Shown here: piece by piece, positions 8,604-17,194 of the stretch
How the letters are laid out: the number at the start of each line of letters is the position of its first letter
Position numbering within the stretch: the stretch's first letter is position 1
Assembly (NCBI RefSeq): GCF_044465595.1
Contig: NZ_JBITLV010000001.1
Location: 992,001 to 1,056,000, forward strand
Source of the DNA: Spongisporangium articulatum
Lineage (GTDB): Bacteria > Actinomycetota > Actinomycetes > Actinomycetales > Kineosporiaceae
Direction: 5' to 3'
DNA: 64,000 bases
The notes under the pieces: model-generated
Told to the model about the DNA's origin: nothing
Databases searched by the model: none
Seen by the model: only the letters and a program-made list of their open reading frames with translations
Position numbers and translations under genes: made by a program

Positions 8604-9631
8604 CGGACCCCCTGCAGCCCGGAGGTTCCCGCGACCCGACCGGCCAGGCCGAGCAGGCGGTCCCGCATGCCGACCGGCTGCCGGTAGGAGACCTCGTAGA
8701 TGTCGGCCCGCTCGCGCGCGGCGACCAGGTAGTCGTCGCTGGTCCGCAGCTCGTCCACCAGCCCCAGTTCGATCGCCCGCGCTCCGTACCAGTACTCGCC
8801 GGTGGCGACCCGTTCCAGGTCGAGCTGCGGGCGGTGGTCGGCGACGAACTCCTTGAACAGGTCGTGGGTGTCCTCGATCTGCTCCTTCAGCTTCTCCCGC
8901 GCCTCGTCGGTGGTGGGCGTGAGCATGGTGACGGTGCGCTTGTACCGGCCGCCGGTGAACTGCTCGACGTCGACGCCGAACCGGTCGAGCAACCGGTGGA
9001 AGTTCGGGATCTGGGTGACCACCCCGATGCTGCCGACGACCGCGAACGGCGCCGCGATGATCCGGTCGGCCACGCAGGCCATCATGTAGCCGCCGCTGGC
9101 CGCCACCGTGTCGACCGCCACCGTCAGCGGGATCGCGTGGTCGCGCAGCCGCAGCAACTGGGAGGCGGCCAGGCCCTGGTCGTTGACCAGCCCGCCCGGG
9201 TTCTGCAGCTTGACGACGACCTCGTCGTCGTCGTTCGCGACCATCAGGATCGCGGTGACCTCCTCGCGCAGGGCCGAGACCCGCGAGGCGCGGACGTCGC
9301 CGTGGAAGCTGAGCACGAAGACCCTCGGCTTGGGCGGCTTCTCACCCTGGGAAGCCGCGCGTGCCTCGCCCATGCGCCGGGCCTTGTCCTCGCGGTTGCG
9401 CCGCCGCCGCTCGGCCCGCAGCGCTCCGGCCGGGACCATGCCCGAGCGCAGGTCACGGGCCAGCTTGTCGTAGCGGCTGCCGACCTCGGTGACGCGCAGC
9501 GACGGTCGCGGGGCCTGCCGCCGTCCCGCGCCGGCCAACCGGAACACCAGACCGGCGGTCACGCCGAGGGCCAGCGCGACGGCCAGCAGCACCGTCACCG
9601 TCTTGGCCAGGAAGAGCAGGTAGTCGCCCAT
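8600..9631 (-). CDS. sohB: SohB-like membrane signal-peptide peptidase (S49 family)
   Basis: Membrane-anchored Ser/Lys protease of the SppA/SohB type. Seen: MGDYLLFLAKTVTVLLA opens a single N-terminal membrane segment, followed by a charged linker. The protease domain has the nucleophile Ser in TVAASGGYMMA and the general-base Lys in GGRYKRTVTML, plus VVGSIGVVTQ. The ATG at 9631 is preferred over the longer frame (start 9664) because it begins at the membrane segment and follows CAGGATGG; the longer version would run into the inverted repeat. It heads a three-gene operon and diverges from the MazF-like gene across a 24-base-arm hairpin. Confidence 0.88.
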   Translation of the reverse strand: MGDYLLFLAKTVTVLLAVALALGVTAGLVFRLAGAGRRQAPRPSLRVTEVGSRYDKLARDLRSGMVPAGALRAERRRRNREDKARRMGEARAASQGEKPPKPRVFVLSFHGDVRASRVSALREEVTAILMVANDDDEVVVKLQNPGGLVNDQGLAASQLLRLRDHAIPLTVAVDTVAASGGYMMACVADRIIAAPFAVVGSIGVVTQIPNFHRLLDRFGVDVEQFTGGRYKRTVTMLTPTTDEAREKLKEQIEDTHDLFKEFVADHRPQLDLERVATGEYWYGARAIELGLVDELRTSDDYLVAARERADIYEVSYRQPVGMRDRLLGLAGRVAGTSGLQGVR

Positions 9632-9647
9632 CGGCCCATCCTGACAT

Positions 9648-9721
9648 CCGGCGTGCCCAGCCAAAGCACAGAGATTCGGCCCGGATGCTCGTGGATCCTG
9701 TGCTTTGGCTGGGCACGCCGG
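9648..9721. repeat. Perfect 24-base inverted repeat filling a divergent promoter region
   Basis: Arms 9648-9671 and 9698-9721 are exact reverse complements (CCGGCGTGCCCAGCCAAAGC... and its complement), with a 26-base spacer. The element takes 74 of the 95 bases between the SohB and MazF-like start codons. Read outward, each gene is therefore preceded by the same 24 bases. Confidence 0.9.
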
Positions 9722-9726
9722 GGAAG

Positions 9727-10179
9727 ATGGGGGGCGTGGCCGGACTGCTCAGGGCGCTGACGGGGTTCTTCCGGAGGCCGGCTCCCACGCCGTCGGAACT
9801 CGTCTTCGAGTACTCGCCGAACGCGGACGGCCGCCCCGACCCGGGCGAGATCGTCTGGACCTGGGTGCCCTACGAGGAGAACGACGGGCGCGGCAAGGAC
9901 CGCCCCGTGCTGTTGATCGCCCGGCGCCGCCGCGGCCGGATGCTGGTCGGCCTGATGCTGACCAGCAAGGACCACGGCCGGACGGCGCGCCGCGACGGCC
10001 GGCACTGGCTCGACATCGGTTCGGGCCCGTGGGACCGGCAGTCCCGGCCGAGCGAGGTGCGCCTCGACCGTCTGATCGAGGTCGACCCGCGGGCGGTGCG
10101 CCGCCGGCACACCGCGCTGGACCGGGCTCGGTTCGACCGGGTCGTCGAGGCCGTCCGGGCCCTGCACGCCTCGCCGTGA
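9727..10179 (+). CDS. PemK/MazF-family protein, no adjacent antitoxin
   Basis: About 150 residues with a MazF/PemK-type SH3-like barrel: PGEIVWTWVPYEE, GKDRPVLLIARR, LVGLMLTSKDH and LDIGSGPWD. Classical members are mRNA endoribonuclease toxins, but this actinobacterial subtype has a basic N-terminal extension (LLRALTGFFRRPAPT) and no antitoxin gene on either side. Toxin activity is therefore uncertain. Start choice is uncertain between the ATG at 9727 and the GTG at 9736, both just beyond the inverted repeat. Confidence 0.7.
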   Translation: MGGVAGLLRALTGFFRRPAPTPSELVFEYSPNADGRPDPGEIVWTWVPYEENDGRGKDRPVLLIARRRRGRMLVGLMLTSKDHGRTARRDGRHWLDIGSGPWDRQSRPSEVRLDRLIEVDPRAVRRRHTALDRARFDRVVEAVRALHASP

Positions 10180-10198
10180 CCCGACGTACGCTCGGGAC

Positions 10199-11191
10199 GT
10201 GAGCAACCTCGACGACCGCCCGGCGGAGACCCCGTGCGGCCGCACAGAAGGCCCCGGGCCGGTGAGCGACCTGCTCACGGGCCGGGACGTCGTCCTGGGC
10301 GGCCCGCGCGGCATGAAGGTGACCCGCACCCTGCCCAACCGCGACGTGCGCATGGTCGGCGCGTGGTGCTTCGTCGACCACTACGGGCCCGAGTCGCTGT
10401 CCGGGCGCGACGGCATGAGCGTCCCGCCGCACCCCCACACCGGGCTGCAGACCGTGAGCTGGCTGGTCGAGGGCGAGGTGCTGCACCGCGACAGCCTGGG
10501 TAGCGTGCAGGTCATCCGCCCCGGTCAGCTGAACCTGATGACCGCCGGGCGGGGCATCAGCCACGCCGAGCACTCGCCGCCGGAGGACGAGCGGCCCGAC
10601 GGCATCCACGGCGTCCAGCTGTGGGTCGCGCTGCCGGACGAATCACGTTTCCAGGCGCCGCATTTCGAGCACCACGCCGACCTGCCGGTGGTCGAGCTGG
10701 ACGGCGCGCGGGCCGTCGTCCTGCTCGGCGAACTGGCCGGCGCGCGCAGCCCGGCCGCGACGTACACGCCGATCGTCGGGGCCGAGCTCAGGCTCGACAA
10801 GGGCACCACGCTGGGCCTGGCCCTGCGCCCCGACTTCGAGCACGCCGTCCTGGTGCTGAGCGGCGACGTCGAGGTGGACGGCGAGGGGCTGACGCCCGGC
10901 CCGCTGCTGTACCTCGGCACCGGCCGCGGCACCCTCACGCTGGATGCCGAGCGGCCGAGCCGGGTGCTGCTGATCGGCGGTGAACCGTTCGGCGAGCCAC
11001 TGGTGATGTGGTGGAACTTCGTCGGCCGCGACCACGACGAGATCGTCGCCTTCCGTGAGCAGTGGCAGGCGGGTGACCCGGTGTTCGGTTCGGTGTCGGA
11101 CGACGGTGAGCGGCCGCCGGTCGGCGCCCGCCTCCCGGCCCCGGTCCTGCCCAACGCGCGGCTGGCCCCGCGACCCGGTCGCCGGAAGTAG
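10199..11191 (+). CDS. Pirin family bicupin protein
   Basis: Metal-binding bicupin of 330 residues. Seen: pirin signatures MVGAWCFVDHYGP, the iron-ligand strand PPHPHTGLQTVSWLVEGEV, the second ligand pair ISHAEHS, and the late PFGEPLVMWWNFVGR. Bacterial pirins have been linked to quercetinase activity or to metabolic enzyme partners; no specific role can be assigned here. GTG start at 10199, 19 bases after the MazF-like stop, so the two may be co-transcribed. Confidence 0.9.
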   Translation: MSNLDDRPAETPCGRTEGPGPVSDLLTGRDVVLGGPRGMKVTRTLPNRDVRMVGAWCFVDHYGPESLSGRDGMSVPPHPHTGLQTVSWLVEGEVLHRDSLGSVQVIRPGQLNLMTAGRGISHAEHSPPEDERPDGIHGVQLWVALPDESRFQAPHFEHHADLPVVELDGARAVVLLGELAGARSPAATYTPIVGAELRLDKGTTLGLALRPDFEHAVLVLSGDVEVDGEGLTPGPLLYLGTGRGTLTLDAERPSRVLLIGGEPFGEPLVMWWNFVGRDHDEIVAFREQWQAGDPVFGSVSDDGERPPVGARLPAPVLPNARLAPRPGRRK

Positions 11192-11214
11192 CGCCCTCAA
11201 CTACCGGGGGTAGC

Positions 11215-11991
11215 GTGCCCGTCATGCCCACCCTGAACGAGCTCCTGGACACCGTCCCCGAACCCGCCGGTGCGACCCTCGAGCGCTCGCTCGTCGACTA
11301 CTCGCAGGAGGGCACGGCTCTTGAAGGCGTGCTGGTCAAGGACACCAGCCTCACCGGCAAGCGCCCCGGCGTCCTGGTGATCCACGAGTGGAACGGCATC
11401 AACGACTACGTCGAGACCCGGACGACGATGCTCGCCCGGCTCGGGTACGTCGCCTTCGCGCCCGACATCTACGGGAAGGGCGTCCGGCCCGGCATGGCCG
11501 ACGCCCCGAAGGTGGCCGGGGCCTTCTACGGCGATCTCGGCCTGATGCGGGCGCGAGCGGCGGCCGGGCTGGAGCAGCTGCTGGCCGACGGGGACGTCGA
11601 CCCCGATCGGGTGGTGACGCTCGGCTTCTGCTTCGGCGGGTCCGCGTCGCTGGAGCTGGCCCGCTCGGGCGCACCGGTCGCCGGAGCGGTGTCGCTGCAC
11701 GGCACCCTGCCGCAGCACGCCGAGCCCGACGTCGACCGGATCACGGCGCGGCTGCTGGTGCTGACCGGGGGCGCCGACCCGAACGTGCCCGACGAGGCGA
11801 TCGCCGCCTTCCAGGCCGAGCTGCGCACCAATCCGCAGGTCGACTGGCAGGTCACCGTGTACGCCGGAGCGATGCACGCGTTCACCAACCCGTTGACGAA
11901 CTTCCCCGACCACGGGGCCGCCTACGACCCCCGGGCCGATGCGCGGTCGTGGCGGGCGCTGACCGGCTTCCTGGACGAGGTGTTCGCCTGA
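11215..11991 (+). CDS. Dienelactone hydrolase family protein
   Basis: Cytosolic alpha/beta hydrolase of the DLH family, about 258 residues. Seen: GVLVIHEWNGIND (oxyanion region with the conserved Glu), the nucleophile Cys in GFCFGGSASLEL rather than Ser, and the catalytic His in AGAMHAFTNP. This is the Cys-Asp-His triad of dienelactone hydrolases. GTG 11215 is favoured by GGGGG six bases upstream; ATG 11224 is possible. No aromatic-degradation genes adjoin it, so the substrate is open. Confidence 0.85.
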   Translation: MPVMPTLNELLDTVPEPAGATLERSLVDYSQEGTALEGVLVKDTSLTGKRPGVLVIHEWNGINDYVETRTTMLARLGYVAFAPDIYGKGVRPGMADAPKVAGAFYGDLGLMRARAAAGLEQLLADGDVDPDRVVTLGFCFGGSASLELARSGAPVAGAVSLHGTLPQHAEPDVDRITARLLVLTGGADPNVPDEAIAAFQAELRTNPQVDWQVTVYAGAMHAFTNPLTNFPDHGAAYDPRADARSWRALTGFLDEVFA

Positions 11992-12010
11992 GGCCGCTCC
12001 GAAGGGCAAC

Positions 12011-12029
12011 TTAGGCGACGCTAACCTCG
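12011..12029. promoter_or_regulatory. IdeR/DmdR1-like iron box
   Basis: TTAGGCGACGCTAACCTCG matches 14 of 19 positions of the actinobacterial iron box TTAGGTTAGGCTAACCTAA, including both TTAGG and GCTAACCT. It ends 4 bases before the ABC exporter start, where bound repressor would block transcription or initiation. Judged by eye. Confidence 0.55.
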
Positions 12030-12033
12030 CGGG

Positions 12034-13830
12034 GTGAGCGAGGTCGAACAGCACCTGAAGCACCCGCTGCGCCGGTTGTGGCGCAGGCACCGCACGTACC
12101 GCCCCAAGGTGGTGGCGGCGGTGACCGTGACCGTGGTCGAGAAGGTCGCGGACGTGATGCCCGAGCTGCTGATCGGGGCGGCGGTGGACGTCGTCGTCCG
12201 GGGCTCCGACTCGTTCGTGGCCGACCTGCTCGGCGTGCACGACCGGTTCGCCCAGATCGGCTGGATCGCGGCCTTCAACGCCCTGGTCTGGATCATCGAG
12301 TCGAGCACGGGCTACCTCGGCGACGTGCTGTGGCGGAACCTGGCCCAGCAGGTCGAGCACGACCTGCGGGTCGAGGCCTACGACCACGTGCAGCATCTGG
12401 ACGTCGAGTGGCACGAAGGTGGCACGGTGGGCAGCACGCTGTCGGTGCTGAACGACGACGTGAACCAGCTGGAGCGGTTCCTCGACGTCGGGGCCCGGAC
12501 GATCATCGCCACCACCCTGAACGTCGTTCTCGTGGGCGCGATCTTCGCCGCGTCGTCGTGGTGGCTGACCCTGTTGGCCTTCGCGCCCATCCCGGTGATC
12601 GTGGTCGGGTCGCTGTGGTTCCAGCGCCGCCTGGAGCCGCTGTACGCCGACGTGCGCGAGAAGGTGGGCGACCTGTCCGGCACGCTGGCCGCCAACCTGG
12701 GCGGGCTGACCACGATCAAGGCGTTCACCGCCGAGGACCGCGAGACCGCCCGCGTGCGTGACCTTTCCGACCGCTACCGGCTGGCCAACCGGAGGGCGAT
12801 CCGCTCGTCGGCCGCGTTCGTTCCGCTGATCCGGATGGCGATCCTCGCCGGCTTCACCTGCACCCTGCTGCTGGGTGGCTGGGCCGTGCTCGATGGCACC
12901 CTCGAGATCGGGCTCTACTCGGTGCTGGTCTTCATGACCCAGCGCCTGCTCTGGCCGCTGACCGACGTCGGTGAGGTGCTCGACCTGTACCAGCGGGGCA
13001 TGGCCTCGACCCGGCGCATCCTCGCCCTCCTGGACGAGACCCCTTCCGTCGTGCAGGGTTCCGCGACGACGAGCGCCCCGCCGCGCGGGGCCGTCACCCT
13101 GCGCGCGGTGCGGGCCGGGTACGGCGAGGCGCCCGACGTCCTGCACGGGATCGACCTGGAGGTGCCGGCCGGCGAGGTGCATGCGGTCGTCGGGGCGACC
13201 GGGGCCGGCAAGTCGACCCTGCTGCGACTGCTGCTGCGCTTCCAGGACCCGCGCTCGGGTGAGGTGCTGCTCGACGGGCACGACGTGCGCGACCTCGACT
13301 GGGAGACCCTGCGCGGCGCGATCGGCTACGTCGCCCAGGACGCCTTCCTGTTCCGCGGCACGGTGGCCGAGAACATCGCCTACGGAGCGCCTTCCGCGAC
13401 CCGTGCGCAGATCGAGGAGGCCGCGGCGCTCGCGGCGGCGGCCGGTTTCGTCGAGGCCCTGCCCGACGGCTACGACACCCTGGTCGGGGAGCGCGGCCAG
13501 ACCCTGTCCGGCGGGCAGCGGCAGCGGCTGGCGCTGGCCCGGGCGATCCTGCGCGACCCGGCGCTGCTGGTCCTCGACGAGGCCACCTCGGCGGTCGACA
13601 ACGAGACCGAGCAGGCCATCCAGCGGTCGCTGGCCACGGTGACCCGGGGCCGCACGACGGTGATGGTCGCCCACCGGCTGTCCACCGTGCGCTCCGCCGA
13701 CCGGATCTGGGTGCTGGAGAACGGGCTCGTCACCGAGGCCGGTACGCACGACGAGCTGGTCGCGGCCGGGGGCGCCTACGCGGCGCTGTGGGCCGTGCAG
13801 ACCGGGGCGGCCCTGCTCGATCCGACGTGA
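12034..13830 (+). CDS. ABC exporter, fused membrane and ATPase domains
   Basis: Half-size type IV exporter of 598 residues that should work as a dimer. Seen: six-helix membrane domain (residues about 25-320), then Walker A GATGAGKST, Q-loop VAQDAFLF, signature LSGGQRQRLALARA, Walker B LLVLDEATSAVD and H-loop VAHRLST. The GTG at 12034 directly follows an IdeR-like iron box, so export of a siderophore or related iron ligand is a reasonable guess, though no siderophore genes are in the window. The stop codon TGA lies in GTGATCATGG, the core of the repeats described elsewhere. Confidence 0.9.
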   Translation: MSEVEQHLKHPLRRLWRRHRTYRPKVVAAVTVTVVEKVADVMPELLIGAAVDVVVRGSDSFVADLLGVHDRFAQIGWIAAFNALVWIIESSTGYLGDVLWRNLAQQVEHDLRVEAYDHVQHLDVEWHEGGTVGSTLSVLNDDVNQLERFLDVGARTIIATTLNVVLVGAIFAASSWWLTLLAFAPIPVIVVGSLWFQRRLEPLYADVREKVGDLSGTLAANLGGLTTIKAFTAEDRETARVRDLSDRYRLANRRAIRSSAAFVPLIRMAILAGFTCTLLLGGWAVLDGTLEIGLYSVLVFMTQRLLWPLTDVGEVLDLYQRGMASTRRILALLDETPSVVQGSATTSAPPRGAVTLRAVRAGYGEAPDVLHGIDLEVPAGEVHAVVGATGAGKSTLLRLLLRFQDPRSGEVLLDGHDVRDLDWETLRGAIGYVAQDAFLFRGTVAENIAYGAPSATRAQIEEAAALAAAAGFVEALPDGYDTLVGERGQTLSGGQRQRLALARAILRDPALLVLDEATSAVDNETEQAIQRSLATVTRGRTTVMVAHRLSTVRSADRIWVLENGLVTEAGTHDELVAAGGAYAALWAVQTGAALLDPT

Positions 13831-13882
13831 TCATGGTTGAGGACTCACGGATTTCACGACGGGTGCCTATGCTGACCCGGCC

Positions 13883-16800
13883 ATGACCGCCGAACCCGTG
13901 ACCGTCGACGTCCTCGGACCGTTGCGGGCGACCGTCGGCGGGGCTCCCGCCGACCTGGGCGGCCCCCGACAGCGCGCCGTCCTGGCCCGGCTCGTCGCGG
14001 GTGGTGGGCACGTGGTCTCGACCGACCGGTTCGTCGACGACATGTGGGACGGCGAGCCGCCGCCCAAGGCCCTGGCGGCCCTGCAGGTGCACGTGTCGAA
14101 CCTGCGCCGGGCCCTGGAACCCGGCCGGGCCCGGCGGGCGCCCGCCGAGGTGCTGACCAGTGTCCCGCCCGGGTACGCCCTGCACCTGCCCGCCGACGCG
14201 GTGGACGCCTGGCGGTTCGAGGGGTTGCTGCGGCGGGCCGCCGACGTCCCGGACGTCGCGGGCCGCCGCGACCTGCTGCGCGCGGCCCTGGACTGCTGGG
14301 CCGGGGACGCGTACTCGGAGTTCGCCGACGCCGCCTGGGCGGGCCCTGAGGTGGCCCGCCTGAGCGAGTTGCGCCTCGTCGCCTTCGAGCTGCACGCCGC
14401 CGCGGAGCTCGACCTCGGCCAGGCCGCGCGGCTGGTGCCGGACCTCGAGCGGCACCTGACCGGCCACCCGCTGCGGGAGGAGGCCGTCCGGCTGCTGGCG
14501 CTGGCGTTGTACCGGGCCGGTCGCCAGGGGGATTCGCTGGCCGCCCTGCGCGCCGCCCGCGACCGCCTGTCCGACGGGCTCGGCATCGACCCCGGCCCGG
14601 CCCTGCAGAAGCTGGAGGCCGACGTCCTGGCCCAGGCCGACTCCCTGATGGCCCCCGCTCCCACAGCCAGTCCCGTGATCATGGAAACTTCTGGTGTTCT
14701 CCACGATCAACCGAACCCCGCGCAGCTCAGCCCTGACACGAGAAGTTTCCATGATCACGGGAAGCCCGGCGGCAGGCGAGCGACGAGCATCGGGCGAGCG
14801 GATCAGGTCCTGAAACTCAACCAGGCCGCCGACGAGGCCAAGAGCCACGGCCTGCGGCTGGTCTGGATCGGCGGTGAGGCCGGCGCCGGCAAGACGACGT
14901 TGTGCGAGGTCGTCACCGATCAACTGGCCGCTTCAGGGTGGACGACCGCGTGGGGCCGCTGCCCCGAGGTCGACGGCGCCCCGCCGGCCTGGGCGTGGAC
15001 CGAGGTCGTGGCCGGCCTGCACGGTGTGCGCCCCGAAGCGGAGGTCGTGGAGGAGTCGGCCTTCCGGCTCGCCCGCTCGGTGGCCGGACAGCTGCGCGCC
15101 CGGGTCGCCGGTGGCCCGCTGCTGGTCGTGCTGGACGACGTCCATCGCGCCGACAGCGCGACCCTCCAGTTGCTGCGCCAGCTCAGCCTCGAACTGGCGG
15201 ACGCGCCGGTGCTGGTGATCGCCGGGTACCGCCCGTCCGAGGCGGACGAGGAACTCGGTGCGACGTGGGCGGTCCTGGCCGCGGCGACGGCCGACCGGCT
15301 CGAGCTGACCGGCCTGACCCGCGACGGCGTCCGCGAGCTGGCCCACGAGTCGGGGCTCGACCCCGACGGCGCGGTCGTCGACGTCCTCCTCGAGCGCACC
15401 GGCGGAAATCCGCTGTTCGTGCGGGAACTCGCCCGGCTGCTGGCCTCCGAGGGACGCGACGCCGCGCGGCAGGCGGTGCCGGCCGGGGTGCGTGACGTGC
15501 TGCGCCGCCGCGTCGCACGCCTGCCCGGCCCGGCTCAGACCGTGCTGCGGCAGGCCGCCGTCCTGGGGCGGGACGTGGACGTCGACCTCCTCGTCGAGGT
15601 CGGTGGCCGCGACGAGGACGAGCTGCTCGACGGTCTCGAGTCCGCCGTCCTGGCGGGCATTCTCAGCGAGCCGTCGCCCGGGCGGGTGCGGTTCACGCAC
15701 GCCCTGATCCGCGACTGCGTCTACGAGGAGACGCCGATGCTGCGCCGGGTGCGCTGGCACTCGGCGGCGCTGGACGTGCTGCGGGCCGGTGGTCGGGCCG
15801 ACCCGGCGGCGCTCGCTCATCACGCGCTGGCCGCGGCCACGCCGCAGACCGCCGCCGAGGCGTCGCGGTACGCGGAGGCGGCGGCCCGGCAGGCGCTCTC
15901 GTTGGGGGCGCAGGGTGAGGCCAAACGGCTGCTGGAGGCCGCTCTGGCGATGCTGGACCTGGCGGGTGACACCGACGCCGAACGGCGCATCGAGCTGTTG
16001 GTGGAACTGGTTCCCGCCGCGGCCCGCTCGGCCGACGCGGTGCGGGCCCGGTCGGCCCGCGCCGAGGCCGTCGCGCTCGCGCAGCGACTGGGCCGCGACG
16101 ACCTGCTCGTGCAGGCCCTCAGTTCGTACCGGGCGCCCGTGGCCTGGGCGATCCGGGCCTGGAACGACGGGGGCAGCCCCGCCGCGATCATGCGTGAGGT
16201 GCTCGAGGCACCGCCCGACCGGTACGCCTTGGACGACGTCACCCGGGTCTGGCTGCTGTTCGGGTTGATCTTCGAGCAGGAGGACCAGGCGGCCCGGTAC
16301 GGGATGGACGACGTCCTGCGGTGGTCGACCGAGGCGCTCGAGCTGGCTCGGGCCACCGGTGATCCCCTCGCGCTGTGCGCCGCGCTGAACGCCCGCTCGT
16401 ACCTCGCGCTCGGTCCCGACCTGGTCGAGGAGCGCGAGCGGGACGCACGCGAACTCACGGACCTCGCGACCGCCCACGGGCTGCAGGACTACCAGGCTCT
16501 AGGGCACTGGTTCCTCTTCATGTACCACGGTTCGGTGACCGACCTGGTCGGGGCCCGCCGGGAGGCGGCGCTGGCTCTGGAGCAGTCGACGAGCGGCCAG
16601 CTGGGCTTCCTGCTCGGCGCGTTGGGCTATTTCGAGGCGGAGCTCGCGGTGCTGGACGGCCGGCTCGACGAGGCGGCGGCCCGGTACCGGACGCTGGCCC
16701 GTCAGATGGTGGACAACGGCGCGCCCAACGGCACGGAGCTGGCCGTCCTGGGCGATGTCGTGGTCGGGTTCGCGCGCGGCGACCTCGCCGGGGCGGTAGC

Positions 16801-17191
16801 AGGACTGCGCGAGGTGCACGCGATGTCGGACGAGGCGTTCCCGCAGGCCCTGGTGCTCGCCCTGCTGGACGCCGGGCTGGAGGAGGAGGCGCGGGCCGTC
16901 TGGGACCCGGCCGTCCCGGTGCCCCGCGGCTACTACTGGTTGGCCATGATGACGGTCAAGGCGTACGCCGCGGCCCGCGTCGGTGACGGGGAGACCTCCG
17001 CGACGATCTACGCGCAGCTGCTGCCCTGGGCCGGCCGGGTCGCCGGGATCGACGCCGGGTCGGTCAGTTTCGGCCCGGTGGACGCGGCCCTGGCCGAGCT
17101 GGCCGACCGGCTCGGGCGCCCGCTCGACGCCGACCGTCATCGGGCCGACGCCGAGCGGGTGCGGCAGGTGGTGGCGGACCAGCTGGGCTGA
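13883..17191 (+). CDS. AfsR/SARP-type regulator with AAA ATPase and TPR-like domains
   Basis: Large ATP-dependent transcription factor of 1102 residues. Seen: OmpR-type winged helix (VDVLGPLRATVGG... near residues 7-95), BTAD domain (about 100-250), AAA/STAND ATPase with Walker A GGEAGAGKTTL near residue 330 and Walker B LLVVLDDVHRAD near 415, then a long helical TPR-like C-terminus. Residues about 263-294, between the BTAD and ATPase domains, are encoded by a perfect inverted repeat read in frame. SARPs usually activate neighbouring biosynthetic genes; no obvious cluster is adjacent. It is convergent with the hemerythrin gene, 3 bases away. Confidence 0.87.
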   Translation: MTAEPVTVDVLGPLRATVGGAPADLGGPRQRAVLARLVAGGGHVVSTDRFVDDMWDGEPPPKALAALQVHVSNLRRALEPGRARRAPAEVLTSVPPGYALHLPADAVDAWRFEGLLRRAADVPDVAGRRDLLRAALDCWAGDAYSEFADAAWAGPEVARLSELRLVAFELHAAAELDLGQAARLVPDLERHLTGHPLREEAVRLLALALYRAGRQGDSLAALRAARDRLSDGLGIDPGPALQKLEADVLAQADSLMAPAPTASPVIMETSGVLHDQPNPAQLSPDTRSFHDHGKPGGRRATSIGRADQVLKLNQAADEAKSHGLRLVWIGGEAGAGKTTLCEVVTDQLAASGWTTAWGRCPEVDGAPPAWAWTEVVAGLHGVRPEAEVVEESAFRLARSVAGQLRARVAGGPLLVVLDDVHRADSATLQLLRQLSLELADAPVLVIAGYRPSEADEELGATWAVLAAATADRLELTGLTRDGVRELAHESGLDPDGAVVDVLLERTGGNPLFVRELARLLASEGRDAARQAVPAGVRDVLRRRVARLPGPAQTVLRQAAVLGRDVDVDLLVEVGGRDEDELLDGLESAVLAGILSEPSPGRVRFTHALIRDCVYEETPMLRRVRWHSAALDVLRAGGRADPAALAHHALAAATPQTAAEASRYAEAAARQALSLGAQGEAKRLLEAALAMLDLAGDTDAERRIELLVELVPAAARSADAVRARSARAEAVALAQRLGRDDLLVQALSSYRAPVAWAIRAWNDGGSPAAIMREVLEAPPDRYALDDVTRVWLLFGLIFEQEDQAARYGMDDVLRWSTEALELARATGDPLALCAALNARSYLALGPDLVEERERDARELTDLATAHGLQDYQALGHWFLFMYHGSVTDLVGARREAALALEQSTSGQLGFLLGALGYFEAELAVLDGRLDEAAARYRTLARQMVDNGAPNGTELAVLGDVVVGFARGDLAGAVAGLREVHAMSDEAFPQALVLALLDAGLEEEARAVWDPAVPVPRGYYWLAMMTVKAYAAARVGDGETSATIYAQLLPWAGRVAGIDAGSVSFGPVDAALAELADRLGRPLDADRHRADAERVRQVVADQLG
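14671..14762. repeat. In-frame palindromic element with GTGATCAWG core
   Basis: Arms 14671-14692 and 14741-14762 are perfect 22-base reverse complements (left arm includes CCCGTGATCATGGAAACTTC), around a 48-base loop. It lies wholly inside the AfsR-like gene and is read through without a stop, encoding a linker between the BTAD and ATPase domains. Confidence 0.9.
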
Positions 17192-17194
17192 GCC

